Shown here one piece after another: positions 9,511-17,978 of a DNA stretch of 45,108 bases (positions are counted from its first letter, which is position 1; each line of letters begins with the position of its first letter). A program made the position numbers and the translations under genes. The notes beneath the pieces are model-generated. The model did no database searches. It was given only the letters and a program-made list of their open reading frames with translations, and was not told where the DNA came from. Location of the stretch: assembly GCA_020851465.1 (NCBI GenBank), contig JADZCR010000007.1, forward strand, positions 65,561 through 110,668. Direction: 5' to 3'. The stretch comes from Phycisphaeraceae bacterium. Lineage in GTDB: Bacteria; Planctomycetota; Phycisphaerae; Phycisphaerales; Phycisphaeraceae.

Positions 9511-10002
9511 TCAATCCTTGAAGTTCACGAACTGAAGGGGAACCTCGAATCCGCCGCTGCGGAGCAGTGCCATCGCCTCCTGAAGATCGTCGCGTTGCTT
9601 ACCAGAGATGCGCAGTTCCTCGCCTTGGATGGACGCTTGAACCTTGAGCTTTGAGTCTTTAATTGCTCGCACCATTTTCTTGGCGGTGTCCTGTGCGATG
9701 CCTTCCTTGACCTTGACGTCACGCTTGAGCTGACCGGCTGAGGTGGGCTGTGGTTCCTCAAATTCGAAAGCTTTGATATCGAGGCCGCGCTTGACGGCCT
9801 TATTCAAAAACATCTCTCGAACCGCGTCCATCTTCATCTTGTCCGCAGTCACGATGTGAATCTTCTTTTCCTTCTTGTCGAAGGTCAGCTCCGTTTTGAG
9901 ATTGCGAAAATCGTATCGAGTGGCGATCTCTTTGATCGTGTTGTTGATGGCATTGTCCAGTTCCTGCATGTCGATCTTGTTTACGACGTCGAACGAAGGC
10001 AT
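9511..10002 (-). CDS. yajQ: YajQ family nucleotide-binding protein
   Basis: 163 residues when started at ATG 10002, which has GGGAG upstream and gives the family N-terminus MPSFDVVNKID. The whole length fits YajQ (UPF0234): NAINNTIKEIATRYDF, the KMKMDAVREMF segment and the conserved end RDDLQEAMALLR...PLQFVNF. Family members bind cyclic di-GMP or nucleotides and act as regulators in some bacteria. It lies 23 bases after the SDR gene on the same strand, so they probably form an operon. Confidence 0.93.
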   Translation of the reverse strand: MPSFDVVNKIDMQELDNAINNTIKEIATRYDFRNLKTELTFDKKEKKIHIVTADKMKMDAVREMFLNKAVKRGLDIKAFEFEEPQPTSAGQLKRDVKVKEGIAQDTAKKMVRAIKDSKLKVQASIQGEELRISGKQRDDLQEAMALLRSGGFEVPLQFVNFKD

Positions 10003-10025
10003 GACGATGCTCCCGCAAGAAAAAA

Positions 10026-10877
10026 TCAAGGTACCACGCGCATGGTTTTCATGTGTTTCCGCATGGCCCATGCTCCGATGCGGGGGAATGCTGCCGTCAG
10101 TGCAAGGCCAAAGCGTGTACCGGTATGCGGCCAGATTTCCGGCGGGGGGTTGTGTCGCTTCATCGCACGAACGATCGCCCGCGCCGCATGCTCCTGGGTC
10201 TGACGAAAAAAGTCCGGCGTACTGGACTTCTGCTCAATGCCACCCGTGCTCGGACGTTCGCGCATGCGATCTCCGAACTCGGTCTTTGTCCCGATCGGAT
10301 GGACGGTGCTGACGGCTATATGCTCGCCGTCAAGCTCGCCGCGAAGCGCGGTAGCGGTCATGTGTTGTGCTGCTTTGGTGGCTGCGTAAAAGCCCAACAT
10401 GGGCGGACCGATACGGCTGGCTGCACTGGAACAGATCAGGATGTGGCCGCGATATTTTTCGCCGACTGGTACCGGGTTCTGCCGAATCAGCGGTACCGCA
10501 GCACGGATGAGCCGGATCGTTCCATAAAAATTAGTCTCGAACATCGCCCGCAAGTCGGCGTCAGTGGTATTCAACACACGATCGAAGATCCCAAATCCGG
10601 AGTTGGCGAAAATCGCATCGAGCCTCCTCCATTTCAACCGTACAGCTTCTATAAAAGCGTTAACTTCCAGGTCGTGATCGACATCGCAGCGATACACCAG
10701 GGCTTCTCCTCCTGAAGCACTGATCGCGGCTGCCACCTGTTCGAGTTTTTCCAGTCTTCGACCCGCCAGCGCGATGCGCATTCCCGCCTTGGACGCTTCC
10801 ATCGCAGTAGCAGCACCAATACCTGAGCTTGCTCCGGTGATAGCGAGGACATGTCCGAAAAGTCTGGTGCGTGTCAC
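10026..10877 (-). CDS. Short-chain dehydrogenase/reductase
   Basis: A 283-residue classical SDR. TGASSGIG at the N-terminus binds NAD(P), NSGFG corresponds to the usual NAG motif, and the catalytic set is Ser in CSSAAS with YAATK. The start is GTG 10877. No Shine-Dalgarno sequence precedes it, and a TATATT box (reverse strand of 10884-10889) ends only six bases upstream, suggesting a leaderless transcript. Substrate unknown. It is divergent from pyrE and upstream of yajQ. Confidence 0.88.
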   Translation of the reverse strand: MTRTRLFGHVLAITGASSGIGAATAMEASKAGMRIALAGRRLEKLEQVAAAISASGGEALVYRCDVDHDLEVNAFIEAVRLKWRRLDAIFANSGFGIFDRVLNTTDADLRAMFETNFYGTIRLIRAAVPLIRQNPVPVGEKYRGHILICSSAASRIGPPMLGFYAATKAAQHMTATALRGELDGEHIAVSTVHPIGTKTEFGDRMRERPSTGGIEQKSSTPDFFRQTQEHAARAIVRAMKRHNPPPEIWPHTGTRFGLALTAAFPRIGAWAMRKHMKTMRVVP

Positions 10878-10953
10878 AGTGTGAATATAGTACGCTCATC
10901 AACGCTTCATCAGTGCGTAACGCGGTACACCACGTTTTTCCTATACTTTCATC
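10878..10953. promoter_or_regulatory. Divergent promoter region with possible leaderless starts
   Basis: The 76-base gap between the SDR and pyrE contains a -10-like box for each gene: TATACT at 10942-10947 for pyrE and the complement of AATATA at 10884-10889 for the SDR. Each lies six bases before the start codon, and neither gene has a ribosome-binding site. The -35 matches are poor. This is inference from spacing only. Confidence 0.4.
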
Positions 10954-11478
10954 ATGAACGATCAGCAACTCGCCCAGCGCATCGCCCAGGCTGCACTTTT
11001 ACGCGGTGACTTTACTCTCCGCAGCGGCCGAAAAAGCAAGTATTACCTCGATAAATATCTTTTCGAGACCCAGCCCGATATTCTCCGTGCTCTGGGCGAA
11101 AAGTTTGCCGGGCACATTGACAGTTCCATCGACCGCCTCGCCGGCGCTGAGCTTGGTGGAATTCCTCTGGTAACAGCAGCCGGTATGGCCACCGGCAAGC
11201 CGACGGTTCTGATTCGGAATCAGAAAAAAGATTACGGCACATCAAAACAATTAGAGGGTAGGCTCGAACACGGCGAGCGAGTCATCATCGTCGAAGACAT
11301 CGCCACCACGGGGGGGCAGGTACTCGAAGCGGCGAAAGTGCTTCAGGATGCCGGTGCGATTGTTGTGAAAATCGTGGCGGTCATTGATCGGCAGGAAGGT
11401 GCGCGCGAAAACATCGAAAAGGCAGGTTACGCATTCGCAAGCCTGTTTACCAAAACGGATTTGGGGATCAATGAATAG
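10954..11478 (+). CDS. pyrE: Orotate phosphoribosyltransferase
   Basis: A 174-residue enzyme of pyrimidine synthesis that joins orotate and PRPP to give OMP. The PRPP-binding loop IIVEDIATTGGQ is at about 111-122, with RSGRKSKYYLDKY near the N-terminus and KKDYG in the middle, all typical of PyrE. Length is normal. ATG 10954 has no Shine-Dalgarno sequence, while TATACT (10942-10947) ends six bases before it, as in a leaderless gene. It is divergent from the SDR. Confidence 0.92.
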   Translation: MNDQQLAQRIAQAALLRGDFTLRSGRKSKYYLDKYLFETQPDILRALGEKFAGHIDSSIDRLAGAELGGIPLVTAAGMATGKPTVLIRNQKKDYGTSKQLEGRLEHGERVIIVEDIATTGGQVLEAAKVLQDAGAIVVKIVAVIDRQEGARENIEKAGYAFASLFTKTDLGINE

Positions 11479-11562
11479 TCCTGCAACGATTCTCATTCAG
11501 TCTTGATGAATGGGTCACGTCGTTGGATTTCGACTGAGCAACATTCGTGTAGCACCCCGGCG

Positions 11563-12918
11563 TCAGGCGGTGATCCGTGTGGCGGTGCCCGAAACGTCTT
11601 TCAATGGTCCGCCGGGTCCTCGCTGGGCGTCGCCGCTGAGTAGTTCCACACCCTGTGCCACCAATGCAGCCTTGACATCGATTCCTGGCAGATCTGCAGG
11701 CTTCACCCCCTGTGATGCCGCCATCGCCGCCGCAACTCCCGCAGCTTGTCCTACTGTGCAGGCCGGCGGCATCACGCGCATGCTGCTGTGTACCGCGTGA
11801 TCCACCGAAATCGGCCGCCCACCAACCAGTAAGTTGTCAACGTTCAACGGTACCAGGCACCCGTAGGGGATTTCGTACCAGTCATCAGGCGGCAGGTGAA
11901 CGATCTCGGTACCCGATCCAGAGGGATTGTGGATGTCGATGGGGTATCGCACCCGCACGATGCCATCCGGGTATTTTGCGCAGCGTTCGTAATCCGCCCG
12001 CGTGACATAGGCGTGACCTCGCACTCGCCGTGACTCACGGACGCCGATATGCATGCCGACAGAGAGCAGGTAGCTGCGTTCAAAGCCGGGGACATCCGCA
12101 CGTAGCCAGGCGACGAACTCAATAATTTGTCTGCGTGCCAGTTGCTCCGCTTCGCTGAGGCTTTCGACGTTGGTGGCATCGTGCTTGACGACGCGCGTGG
12201 TGTTGAAGTGGATGCGATCTCGCTCGGTGGTTTTGAACCAGAGGCAGTTCTCCCGCGGGCAGCTTAAACGTCCCGCTGCCTTTGCCGCATCGTAGAGTTC
12301 GTTGATTGCCTTACGGCCGCCCATCCGCTCGACATCGACACCCCCCATATCAAAGTTGGCGGTCATCGGCTGTGTGAGATGATCCTGCTCACGTCCCACC
12401 TCGATCGGCGCACCCGCACGAGCTGCGAGGTCGGCATCGCCGGTGGTGTCAACATAGACTTTCCCTCGCACGGCGACAGTTCCTGACTTGGAATGGAGTG
12501 TTACCGCATCAATGCGGCGGCCCTCCATCAGCGGCAGATCAAAGCTGGCGTGGTAGAGCAGATCAACACCGGCCTCCAGACAAAGCTGCTCCGCAGCGAG
12601 TTTGGCAATCTCCGCGTTGAAGGTCTGCCCGTCGGGCAGAATTCCTCCGAGACGATCCATCGCAATGCACCAGTCGGTGAATACGCCGGTATCGAGCCTC
12701 TTGCCGCCGATGTGGTTGGGCATGAAAGGATTGACGCCGCCAGCGGTCGCCATTCCGCCGAGGAATCCGTACCGTTCGACCAGCAGTGTTTTCGCGCCTT
12801 GTCGTGCCGCACCGACTGCTGCTCCCAGTCCGCCGGGTCCGCCGCCGAGAACGACGACATCCGCCTCGCGCAGGACACGCACGTTATCTTCCGCCGGTCG
12901 CCTCACTGTCTTTGCCAT
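11563..12918 (-). CDS. FAD-dependent oxidoreductase (FAD_oxidored family)
   Basis: ATG 12918 has AGGAG upstream and gives 451 residues. An N-terminal Rossmann motif (VVVLGGGPGGLGAA, G25-G30) with Glu48 in LLVERYG and the FLGGMATAG segment place it in the FAD_oxidored group common in planctomycetes. A second FAD-contact region near the C-terminus reads NLLVGGRPISVDHAVHSSMRVMP...GQAAG. Substrate unknown; relatives often sit beside sugar-degradation genes. Here it follows a glycosidase-like gene by 125 bases on the same strand. Confidence 0.85.
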   Translation of the reverse strand: MAKTVRRPAEDNVRVLREADVVVLGGGPGGLGAAVGAARQGAKTLLVERYGFLGGMATAGGVNPFMPNHIGGKRLDTGVFTDWCIAMDRLGGILPDGQTFNAEIAKLAAEQLCLEAGVDLLYHASFDLPLMEGRRIDAVTLHSKSGTVAVRGKVYVDTTGDADLAARAGAPIEVGREQDHLTQPMTANFDMGGVDVERMGGRKAINELYDAAKAAGRLSCPRENCLWFKTTERDRIHFNTTRVVKHDATNVESLSEAEQLARRQIIEFVAWLRADVPGFERSYLLSVGMHIGVRESRRVRGHAYVTRADYERCAKYPDGIVRVRYPIDIHNPSGSGTEIVHLPPDDWYEIPYGCLVPLNVDNLLVGGRPISVDHAVHSSMRVMPPACTVGQAAGVAAAMAASQGVKPADLPGIDVKAALVAQGVELLSGDAQRGPGGPLKDVSGTATRITA

Positions 12919-13043
12919 GCTGTTCTCCTCAAGGTCCAGGGCCGCCGTGTCTTGCTGGCGGTACGAAATCAAACTTCGACGGATTGTGAGTTTTCAGTTT
13001 CGATGCAGCATCGCAGCACTCGCAACGATTGGTCATCGAAAAG

Positions 13044-15338
13044 TTAACCGATCACATCCGAAGCCGCGGCATTACCACGCACGATGATCGGATCTACTTC
13101 GCCTTCGATCGTCACCCGTCCGGCTGCGTCAACAACGCAGACCGGAATCTTGCCCGCAGCCCAGTCAGCCAGAGGCAACAGCGGCCAGCGCTGGGAGTAG
13201 TGGCGATCGGGTTCGACGCTGATCCGTGCTCCGCCAGCGGCGAGTCGATCGATTACCAACCGTGGGTAGCTCCACAGAAATCCGAGACTCGTAACGCCGC
13301 GCGGGTAAAAATTCAGATTTCGACTGATGTAGGTTTCGCAATACCCCATGCTCTGCTCGTGGGTATTGCTCATGACCTGTAAATCCCAGTAATTAGGAGA
13401 CCACGCGAGGTTGTGGATGCCCAGGTAGCGCGCGACGTGATCTCGCCACAGGTTTTGGCTGATCCAGATCGTGTCGGGATCAGCTGATGTGTGGCTGCAT
13501 CCGTAAGGCGTGATCGTTTCTCGCAACGCGCTGGTCAGATCGGTAAGCAACCGCTGGCTGTCAAAAAGCAGCGGTTGTGCGGTAATCATGGGAAGCAGCA
13601 GCCCGTTGGCGGTATGGATCGAATACGCATCGCTGCCCTGAAATTCAGCGGGTTGGATCAGCTCGGTATCCGCGTCCGCATCCCAGGAGTCCAGTCCGCT
13701 CCGGTCTGCGCGTGGTGTTGCGCAGACTGCATAGTGTTCACCCAGCCATGATGCGGAGTCCACTTTGGTTGCGCCATCACGGGCTGCATCCTCGCATCGG
13801 CCGGCAATTTCATCACGACCGACCTGCGAAAGCAGCTCTGCCGAGGCGTTGAGTGCTGCAAGTCGCTTGATCGCCAGGTAGGTCTGCGAAGTTCCCTCGT
13901 GAGCAGCCGGGCCGGCATCGACGAGTGTGTTAGCCACACCTTCGGTTGGAAATCCGCTGCCGGTGCGATCCGTCCAGAGAAGATACGAGGCGAGGTTGTG
14001 AAGGAGGTCTGCGTGCTTTGTGATCGTGTCGCGGTTGCCTGTGACGTGTACGTATGCCTGCATCATGAGGAGAAAATTCGCGGTCTCCTCGACCGGCATG
14101 TCGTGATGATAAGTCTGCCCGGTGATGCGCAGATCGCGGCCGATGTCATGCGGCAGGTACACGCCGCCCGAAGCGGCATGCGGTTTGGCGAAGCGTGCCC
14201 ACTGGCTGAATTGCCGCTCAAGCAAACGAGGCCAGAAAGATAGGTAAAAAGGAGTCGCGTTATATTCCACGTCGAGCGTGGAGTGTCGGAATTTGCTGCC
14301 TTCCCACACGCTGAACCAGTCGGTCGCAGCCACTTCGCCGCGCCGCAGTGCGGTGCCGCTTTTCTTTTCTGCCGAGGCAAACGTACACCAGAACGTATTG
14401 GCGATGAATGACTGAAAGCTCTGATTCACAAGATGCCGTTCAGCATTTCGCAGCGGTGCCTGCTCGATGATCTTCTCAACCCGACGAGATAGTGCTAGAC
14501 GTTCATCGCGGGTGTCGATCGCGTCGCGCATCATTTCGTCAAGGTTGTTCCAGTACTCGTGGTACTTGAATTTTGCGGAACGTGTACTCGATCCCTCGGT
14601 TACCTCGATCACGTTATCGCCGCAGAATGCCCCCCAGACGAGTCGCCACTTGATACCGCTGCCGACTTCACTCACCGGCAGTTCAAGGCTCAGCCCTTTG
14701 CCGTCTGCATCAACCGCACACTCACCGCTGGAGCTGAGGCTTACGATGCGCTCACGGACCTCGACGGAGTTTTCTGATGCTTTGGGTGGTACTGTTGCGT
14801 CATGACGCGGCTGAAGTGAATTGCGGTAAGTCAGATCGATGCGAGCGCCGTCTTGAGTCGTTGCGGTGATCGCAGTCTCAGGACGATCTACACGAAAAAA
14901 CAGTCTGACTCGTGAAGGCGTCGGGCCGGCAGGCTCGATGGCCCGTACGCTCGGCGCAGCACTGACGCGCATCTCGAAATAGATAGCTGGCATCAGGCAG
15001 AGTTGTTCATTTTCGGGATAGAAGACGCTATGGACGTTAAGCTCGAAACGGAGTCGATATTTTTCGCTGAAGCCGCGAAAGGTGATCGAGTTGAATCGCT
15101 CGAATTGTTCGAGGTTGTAGAGGAGTGTGCCGCGCTGAGTGAAGGGCATGACGCGTTCAGTGCCGTCAGGCTCAATCAGGCCGACCATCAGATCCATTGG
15201 CCGGTCGAGAAATCGTCCCAGTGCCGAGTGGAGCACGCGACGGTGATAAGGCTCGAAGAAGAAGCCGAATCGGCTCCCCAGCCTTGCAAGCGGCCAGCTC
15301 ATCAGCTGCATAGTCACAACCCTGAGACAATCCCGCAT
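13044..15338 (-). CDS. (alpha/alpha)6 glycosidase-like protein (GtaA/DUF4965 and GH52 related)
   Basis: A protein of about 764 residues; ATG 15311 is a possible later start. I see no signal peptide. The N-terminal half is a beta-rich region. The C-terminal half looks like the helical barrel shared by GtaA-type (DUF4965) proteins and GH52 beta-xylosidases: WEGSKFRHSTLDVEYNATPF, LPHDIG, MPVEETANFLLMMQAY, NTLVDAGPAAHEGTSQTYLAIK, and FYPRGVTSLGFLW near the end, which closely echoes the GH52 ending YYPRGVTS. The Glu of WEG and the Asp of LVDAG fall where GH52 catalytic residues lie; this is alignment by eye. The specific activity is not predictable. Confidence 0.6.
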   Translation of the reverse strand: MRDCLRVVTMQLMSWPLARLGSRFGFFFEPYHRRVLHSALGRFLDRPMDLMVGLIEPDGTERVMPFTQRGTLLYNLEQFERFNSITFRGFSEKYRLRFELNVHSVFYPENEQLCLMPAIYFEMRVSAAPSVRAIEPAGPTPSRVRLFFRVDRPETAITATTQDGARIDLTYRNSLQPRHDATVPPKASENSVEVRERIVSLSSSGECAVDADGKGLSLELPVSEVGSGIKWRLVWGAFCGDNVIEVTEGSSTRSAKFKYHEYWNNLDEMMRDAIDTRDERLALSRRVEKIIEQAPLRNAERHLVNQSFQSFIANTFWCTFASAEKKSGTALRRGEVAATDWFSVWEGSKFRHSTLDVEYNATPFYLSFWPRLLERQFSQWARFAKPHAASGGVYLPHDIGRDLRITGQTYHHDMPVEETANFLLMMQAYVHVTGNRDTITKHADLLHNLASYLLWTDRTGSGFPTEGVANTLVDAGPAAHEGTSQTYLAIKRLAALNASAELLSQVGRDEIAGRCEDAARDGATKVDSASWLGEHYAVCATPRADRSGLDSWDADADTELIQPAEFQGSDAYSIHTANGLLLPMITAQPLLFDSQRLLTDLTSALRETITPYGCSHTSADPDTIWISQNLWRDHVARYLGIHNLAWSPNYWDLQVMSNTHEQSMGYCETYISRNLNFYPRGVTSLGFLWSYPRLVIDRLAAGGARISVEPDRHYSQRWPLLPLADWAAGKIPVCVVDAAGRVTIEGEVDPIIVRGNAAASDVIG

Positions 15339-15473
15339 ACCCTCCGACGCGGGGAGGTTATTTTGCGTGAATCTTAGGTGCGGGTAAAGCCCGGTTTCGA
15401 GGATGATCAGATTTCAGGGTAATTGTGCGAGTTAAATCGTTCGTAATAGTGGGGGATGGTCATGAGGCCGATC

Positions 15474-16082
15474 CTATCGCTTTCCCATCGGTACAAAAGC
15501 CGCAGCGAGAGCGACGACGATTACACCCCCCAGAAACAGCATGGGTAGCGATTTGAGAAGTTCAGGCCGAGCGAAGAGCAACGCAAGCCACGCAGCGAGG
15601 ACGGCGTAGCGCGCGGTTGAGAGACGAGAGCGAAAATCCGGTCGCATCGGATCGATCAGCGTTTCAATCACCATCAGCGCGACCACTGCCAGCACCAGCG
15701 ATACGCCGATGTTCGCAAGACGACTTCCACGCTGGCGGAGGGCTTCCTGGTATTGAGCAAGGAGCGGAGCCTTCGTCTTATTCAGGTCCGCCAGCTTTTC
15801 TTCCATCGCGACATCGCTTGCGCCAGCCATGCCTGTCTGGAGCATCCGTTGAACAACTGCTTCCTGTTCCTCCAGCCGTTTTGATTCATCAACGCCGCCG
15901 ACGAATACCCGGCGGTATAGCTCAGGCTTCAAAGCCCCTAAAACGTATGGCCCGATGAGAATGCCCGCGAGTATGCCTATCACAATCAGATAAAGGTCGC
16001 GGTGGTCCGGCCCGCCGGTTTGTGGCACGGAAGTCCGGGATGCAGACGCTTCTCCGGGAGCAGGTTCGTTGAGCATGGCCAT
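15474..16082 (-). CDS. Hypothetical membrane protein
   Basis: A 202-residue protein with four likely membrane segments: about 28-50 (LYLIVIGILAGILIGPYVLG), 125-145, 155-170 and 178-197. Between the first and second is a roughly 60-residue charged, helical stretch with a coiled-coil look (KRLEEQEAVVQRML, EEKLADLNKTKAPLLAQYQEALRQ). AGGAGG lies 13 bases upstream of the first ATG; a second ATG follows two codons later. I do not recognise the family. It follows the terminator of the upstream gene. Confidence 0.65.
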   Translation of the reverse strand: MAMLNEPAPGEASASRTSVPQTGGPDHRDLYLIVIGILAGILIGPYVLGALKPELYRRVFVGGVDESKRLEEQEAVVQRMLQTGMAGASDVAMEEKLADLNKTKAPLLAQYQEALRQRGSRLANIGVSLVLAVVALMVIETLIDPMRPDFRSRLSTARYAVLAAWLALLFARPELLKSLPMLFLGGVIVVALAAAFVPMGKR

Positions 16083-16102
16083 AGCGTAACGTGATCCTCC
16101 TA

Positions 16103-16134
16103 AAAAGAACCGGCGTCACCTCTGGCGACGCCGG
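16103..16134 (-). terminator. Rho-independent terminator
   Basis: On the minus strand an 8-base stem (16127-16134 with 16110-16117, CCGGCGTC/GACGCCGG) and a nine-base loop are followed by TTCTTTTT. It ends the transcript of the 109-residue gene just upstream. Confidence 0.85.
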
Positions 16135-16163
16135 CTGTAAGGGAGCAACGTGACGAGAACAAT

Positions 16164-16496
16164 TCACCCGCACATCAGCGGTGGGACCGGTGCGGTTGAC
16201 CAGTCGCCATTCTTCAAGCCCGCTTGACGCAGGTCCTCAAGGGCTTCAATGACCAGCTCGACTTCGCGGTCGATTTCCAACGGTGACGCAGGTGAGGAGA
16301 CGGCGAATTGCTCTTCGATCAGCGATCGACGAATGATCGGAGCCAGTTCGCAAGCCGGTCGGTCGTGTGTCTCAGCCACGAGGTCGATGAATACCGGCCG
16401 AATCCGCTTTGCTCGTGTCTCATTTCCGCTTCTTCGTGAAGAGGAATGATTACCGCCGCGACGTGCGGGTGTCGCATTAGACAGAGTCTCAGTCAT
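16164..16496 (-). CDS. Small hypothetical protein, 109 residues
   Basis: ATG 16496 has GGGAGG at good spacing, which favours it over an upstream in-frame ATG at 16535. The first 35 residues are basic and Ser/Asn/Arg-rich (SSSRRSGNETRAKRIR) and look disordered; the remainder is acidic and helical (LAPIIRRSLIEEQF, EIDREVELVIEALEDLRQAGL). No signal peptide or membrane segment. The ribosome-binding site and the terminator right after the stop support a real gene. Function unknown. Confidence 0.6.
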   Translation of the reverse strand: MTETLSNATPARRGGNHSSSRRSGNETRAKRIRPVFIDLVAETHDRPACELAPIIRRSLIEEQFAVSSPASPLEIDREVELVIEALEDLRQAGLKNGDWSTAPVPPLMCG

Positions 16497-16874
16497 GATG
16501 CACCTCCCGTGAGAAAGACAGACCTGTCTCCTCATTCGTTCCTTTGAGAGGATTCCGATTGGATGTTTCTACAAGCTGTCAAAGTCGTGTTGCATCCGTG
16601 CGGATTTCCCGTCGAAAACAAAATGAGGCTTTACTTTGCAGGTTATGACTCGGTGCTGCGCTAGTCAAGCAAATTTCGTATCAGGGATACTCCTAAAACA
16701 GCCGTACCAAAATCAGGTAGTAGAATCCAAACGTACTGCTCGTAAGGCTGAAGTCGATCAACTCATCGAGCGGTGGAGTCTGCGCTTGCCCTCCTCGTTG
16801 CACCCAGCCTCGCGAGGATGACGTTACAGCCAGGCTTTGGAGCGGTTCAATCGGGTGTTTGTTGAGAGAAGGAG
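16497..16874. other. Intergenic region, no gene found
   Basis: This 378-base stretch separates the small hypothetical gene from the anti-sigma-like gene, both on the minus strand. The only open frame (16636-16821, plus) has no ribosome-binding site or recognisable motif. A weak minus-strand promoter is possible near 16645-16668 (TTGACT, then 17 bases, then TAACCT). Nothing else stands out. Confidence 0.4.
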
Positions 16875-17918
16875 TTAAGGAACCAGGAAGGTATCGGTTG
16901 TGCTAGCGGGGGTCTCGGTGCCGGTGTAACGATCGACCCCATTAGCGAGCCAGATGTTATCGCCGGACGGCAAAATCGGTTTGGCTGACCACAGTACGCC
17001 GCCTTGAAGCATCAGGATGTTCTGCCCCTTGCCGCGATGGAAATTGCTGGGTGTATCCGTCGAGAGACTGCGATGGAAGTGCATGGGTGCGCCGGGTCGA
17101 ACTTGGCCGCCAAAGAGCGGGTTTTTGTCAGCCATGAGTGAGAGGTTATTGCCTGGAATTCGTGAGAGTTTGATCGGCTCGCCGTACTGATTCTGGGTGC
17201 TGAAACCCACTTCGGAAGCGTTGCGCCAATCATGCATGTCACGGGTCAAACCGCGACCGGCGTTGAGGTTGTCAGGACAATTCAAGGCGTCAGGACTCAC
17301 ATAACCCTGGCGCACGAGCAGATAGGTGTGGGCTGAGTTTGACTGTACAGGCTGGCCTTTTCCGGTCTGCTGGCCGACGTTCCACCACGGCTGGCCGGCT
17401 GTGATCGGCAGGCGCGGCATGGAGTCCTGATTGTCCGCGGCATATCGGCCAATCGCCATCCCCGCAGTCTGCAGATTCCCCGCGCAGGCGACCCGGCGTG
17501 CGTCTTCGCGTAAGCGACCCACCATCGGGAACAGGAGCGAGAAACCCAAAACCAGAATGGCCGCCACTGCTGCGATTTCACGCCAGGACATACCAACACG
17601 CGGTGCCGCCAATGCCTGCGCCTGCTCGGCAAACCACCGCCGCCGTCGGTCATCCGCAATACGTTCGAGTGTTCGTCTGGTCAGGTCGGCTGGAGGGTCA
17701 TCTACCGGACACTGACCGATGAGGCTGAAGAGTTGTGCGACCTTCGCCGCTTTTGGTGCATGATCTGGGGGAAGTGCCGATTCATGGCTGGTCAGCCGGA
17801 GCGTTGAGCCGGTGTCGCGCTCCGTGCGCGCCTGTGCGAGTGATGCAAGTAACGCATCAACCGCGCGGGCTTCGGCGGTGCTGAGTTGGGGTCGGCGATC
17901 GGGGTTGGTCTTACTCAT
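16875..17918 (-). CDS. Putative anti-sigma factor with pseudopilin-like ectodomain
   Basis: A 347-residue single-pass membrane protein, encoded 60 bases after an ECF sigma gene. Residues 1-112 are cytoplasmic, helical and charged, with PADLTRRTLERIADDRRRRWF near the membrane. There is no HxxxCxxC zinc motif. The membrane segment (about 114-134) and the sequence after it (LLFPMVGRLREDARRVACAGNLQTAGMAIGRYAADNQDSMP) copy the layout of pseudopilins of the DUF1559 type, including the Cys-x-x-NL motif. Near the C-terminus H294-x10-Q-G-G mirrors the H-X9-DG motif with Asp replaced. There is no prepilin cleavage site at the N-terminus. The anti-sigma role is inferred from its neighbour. Confidence 0.65.
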   Translation of the reverse strand: MSKTNPDRRPQLSTAEARAVDALLASLAQARTERDTGSTLRLTSHESALPPDHAPKAAKVAQLFSLIGQCPVDDPPADLTRRTLERIADDRRRRWFAEQAQALAAPRVGMSWREIAAVAAILVLGFSLLFPMVGRLREDARRVACAGNLQTAGMAIGRYAADNQDSMPRLPITAGQPWWNVGQQTGKGQPVQSNSAHTYLLVRQGYVSPDALNCPDNLNAGRGLTRDMHDWRNASEVGFSTQNQYGEPIKLSRIPGNNLSLMADKNPLFGGQVRPGAPMHFHRSLSTDTPSNFHRGKGQNILMLQGGVLWSAKPILPSGDNIWLANGVDRYTGTETPASTTDTFLVP

Positions 17919-17978
17919 GATCGTTCGTGCTTGGCTGTGTGGGATGACAGGTCACGCTGGTGAGTCTGCATCATCGTG

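Noticed and set aside
16636..16821. A 61-codon plus-strand frame between the small hypothetical gene and the anti-sigma-like gene
   Set aside because: No ribosome-binding site, no recognisable motif and composition unlike neighbouring genes.
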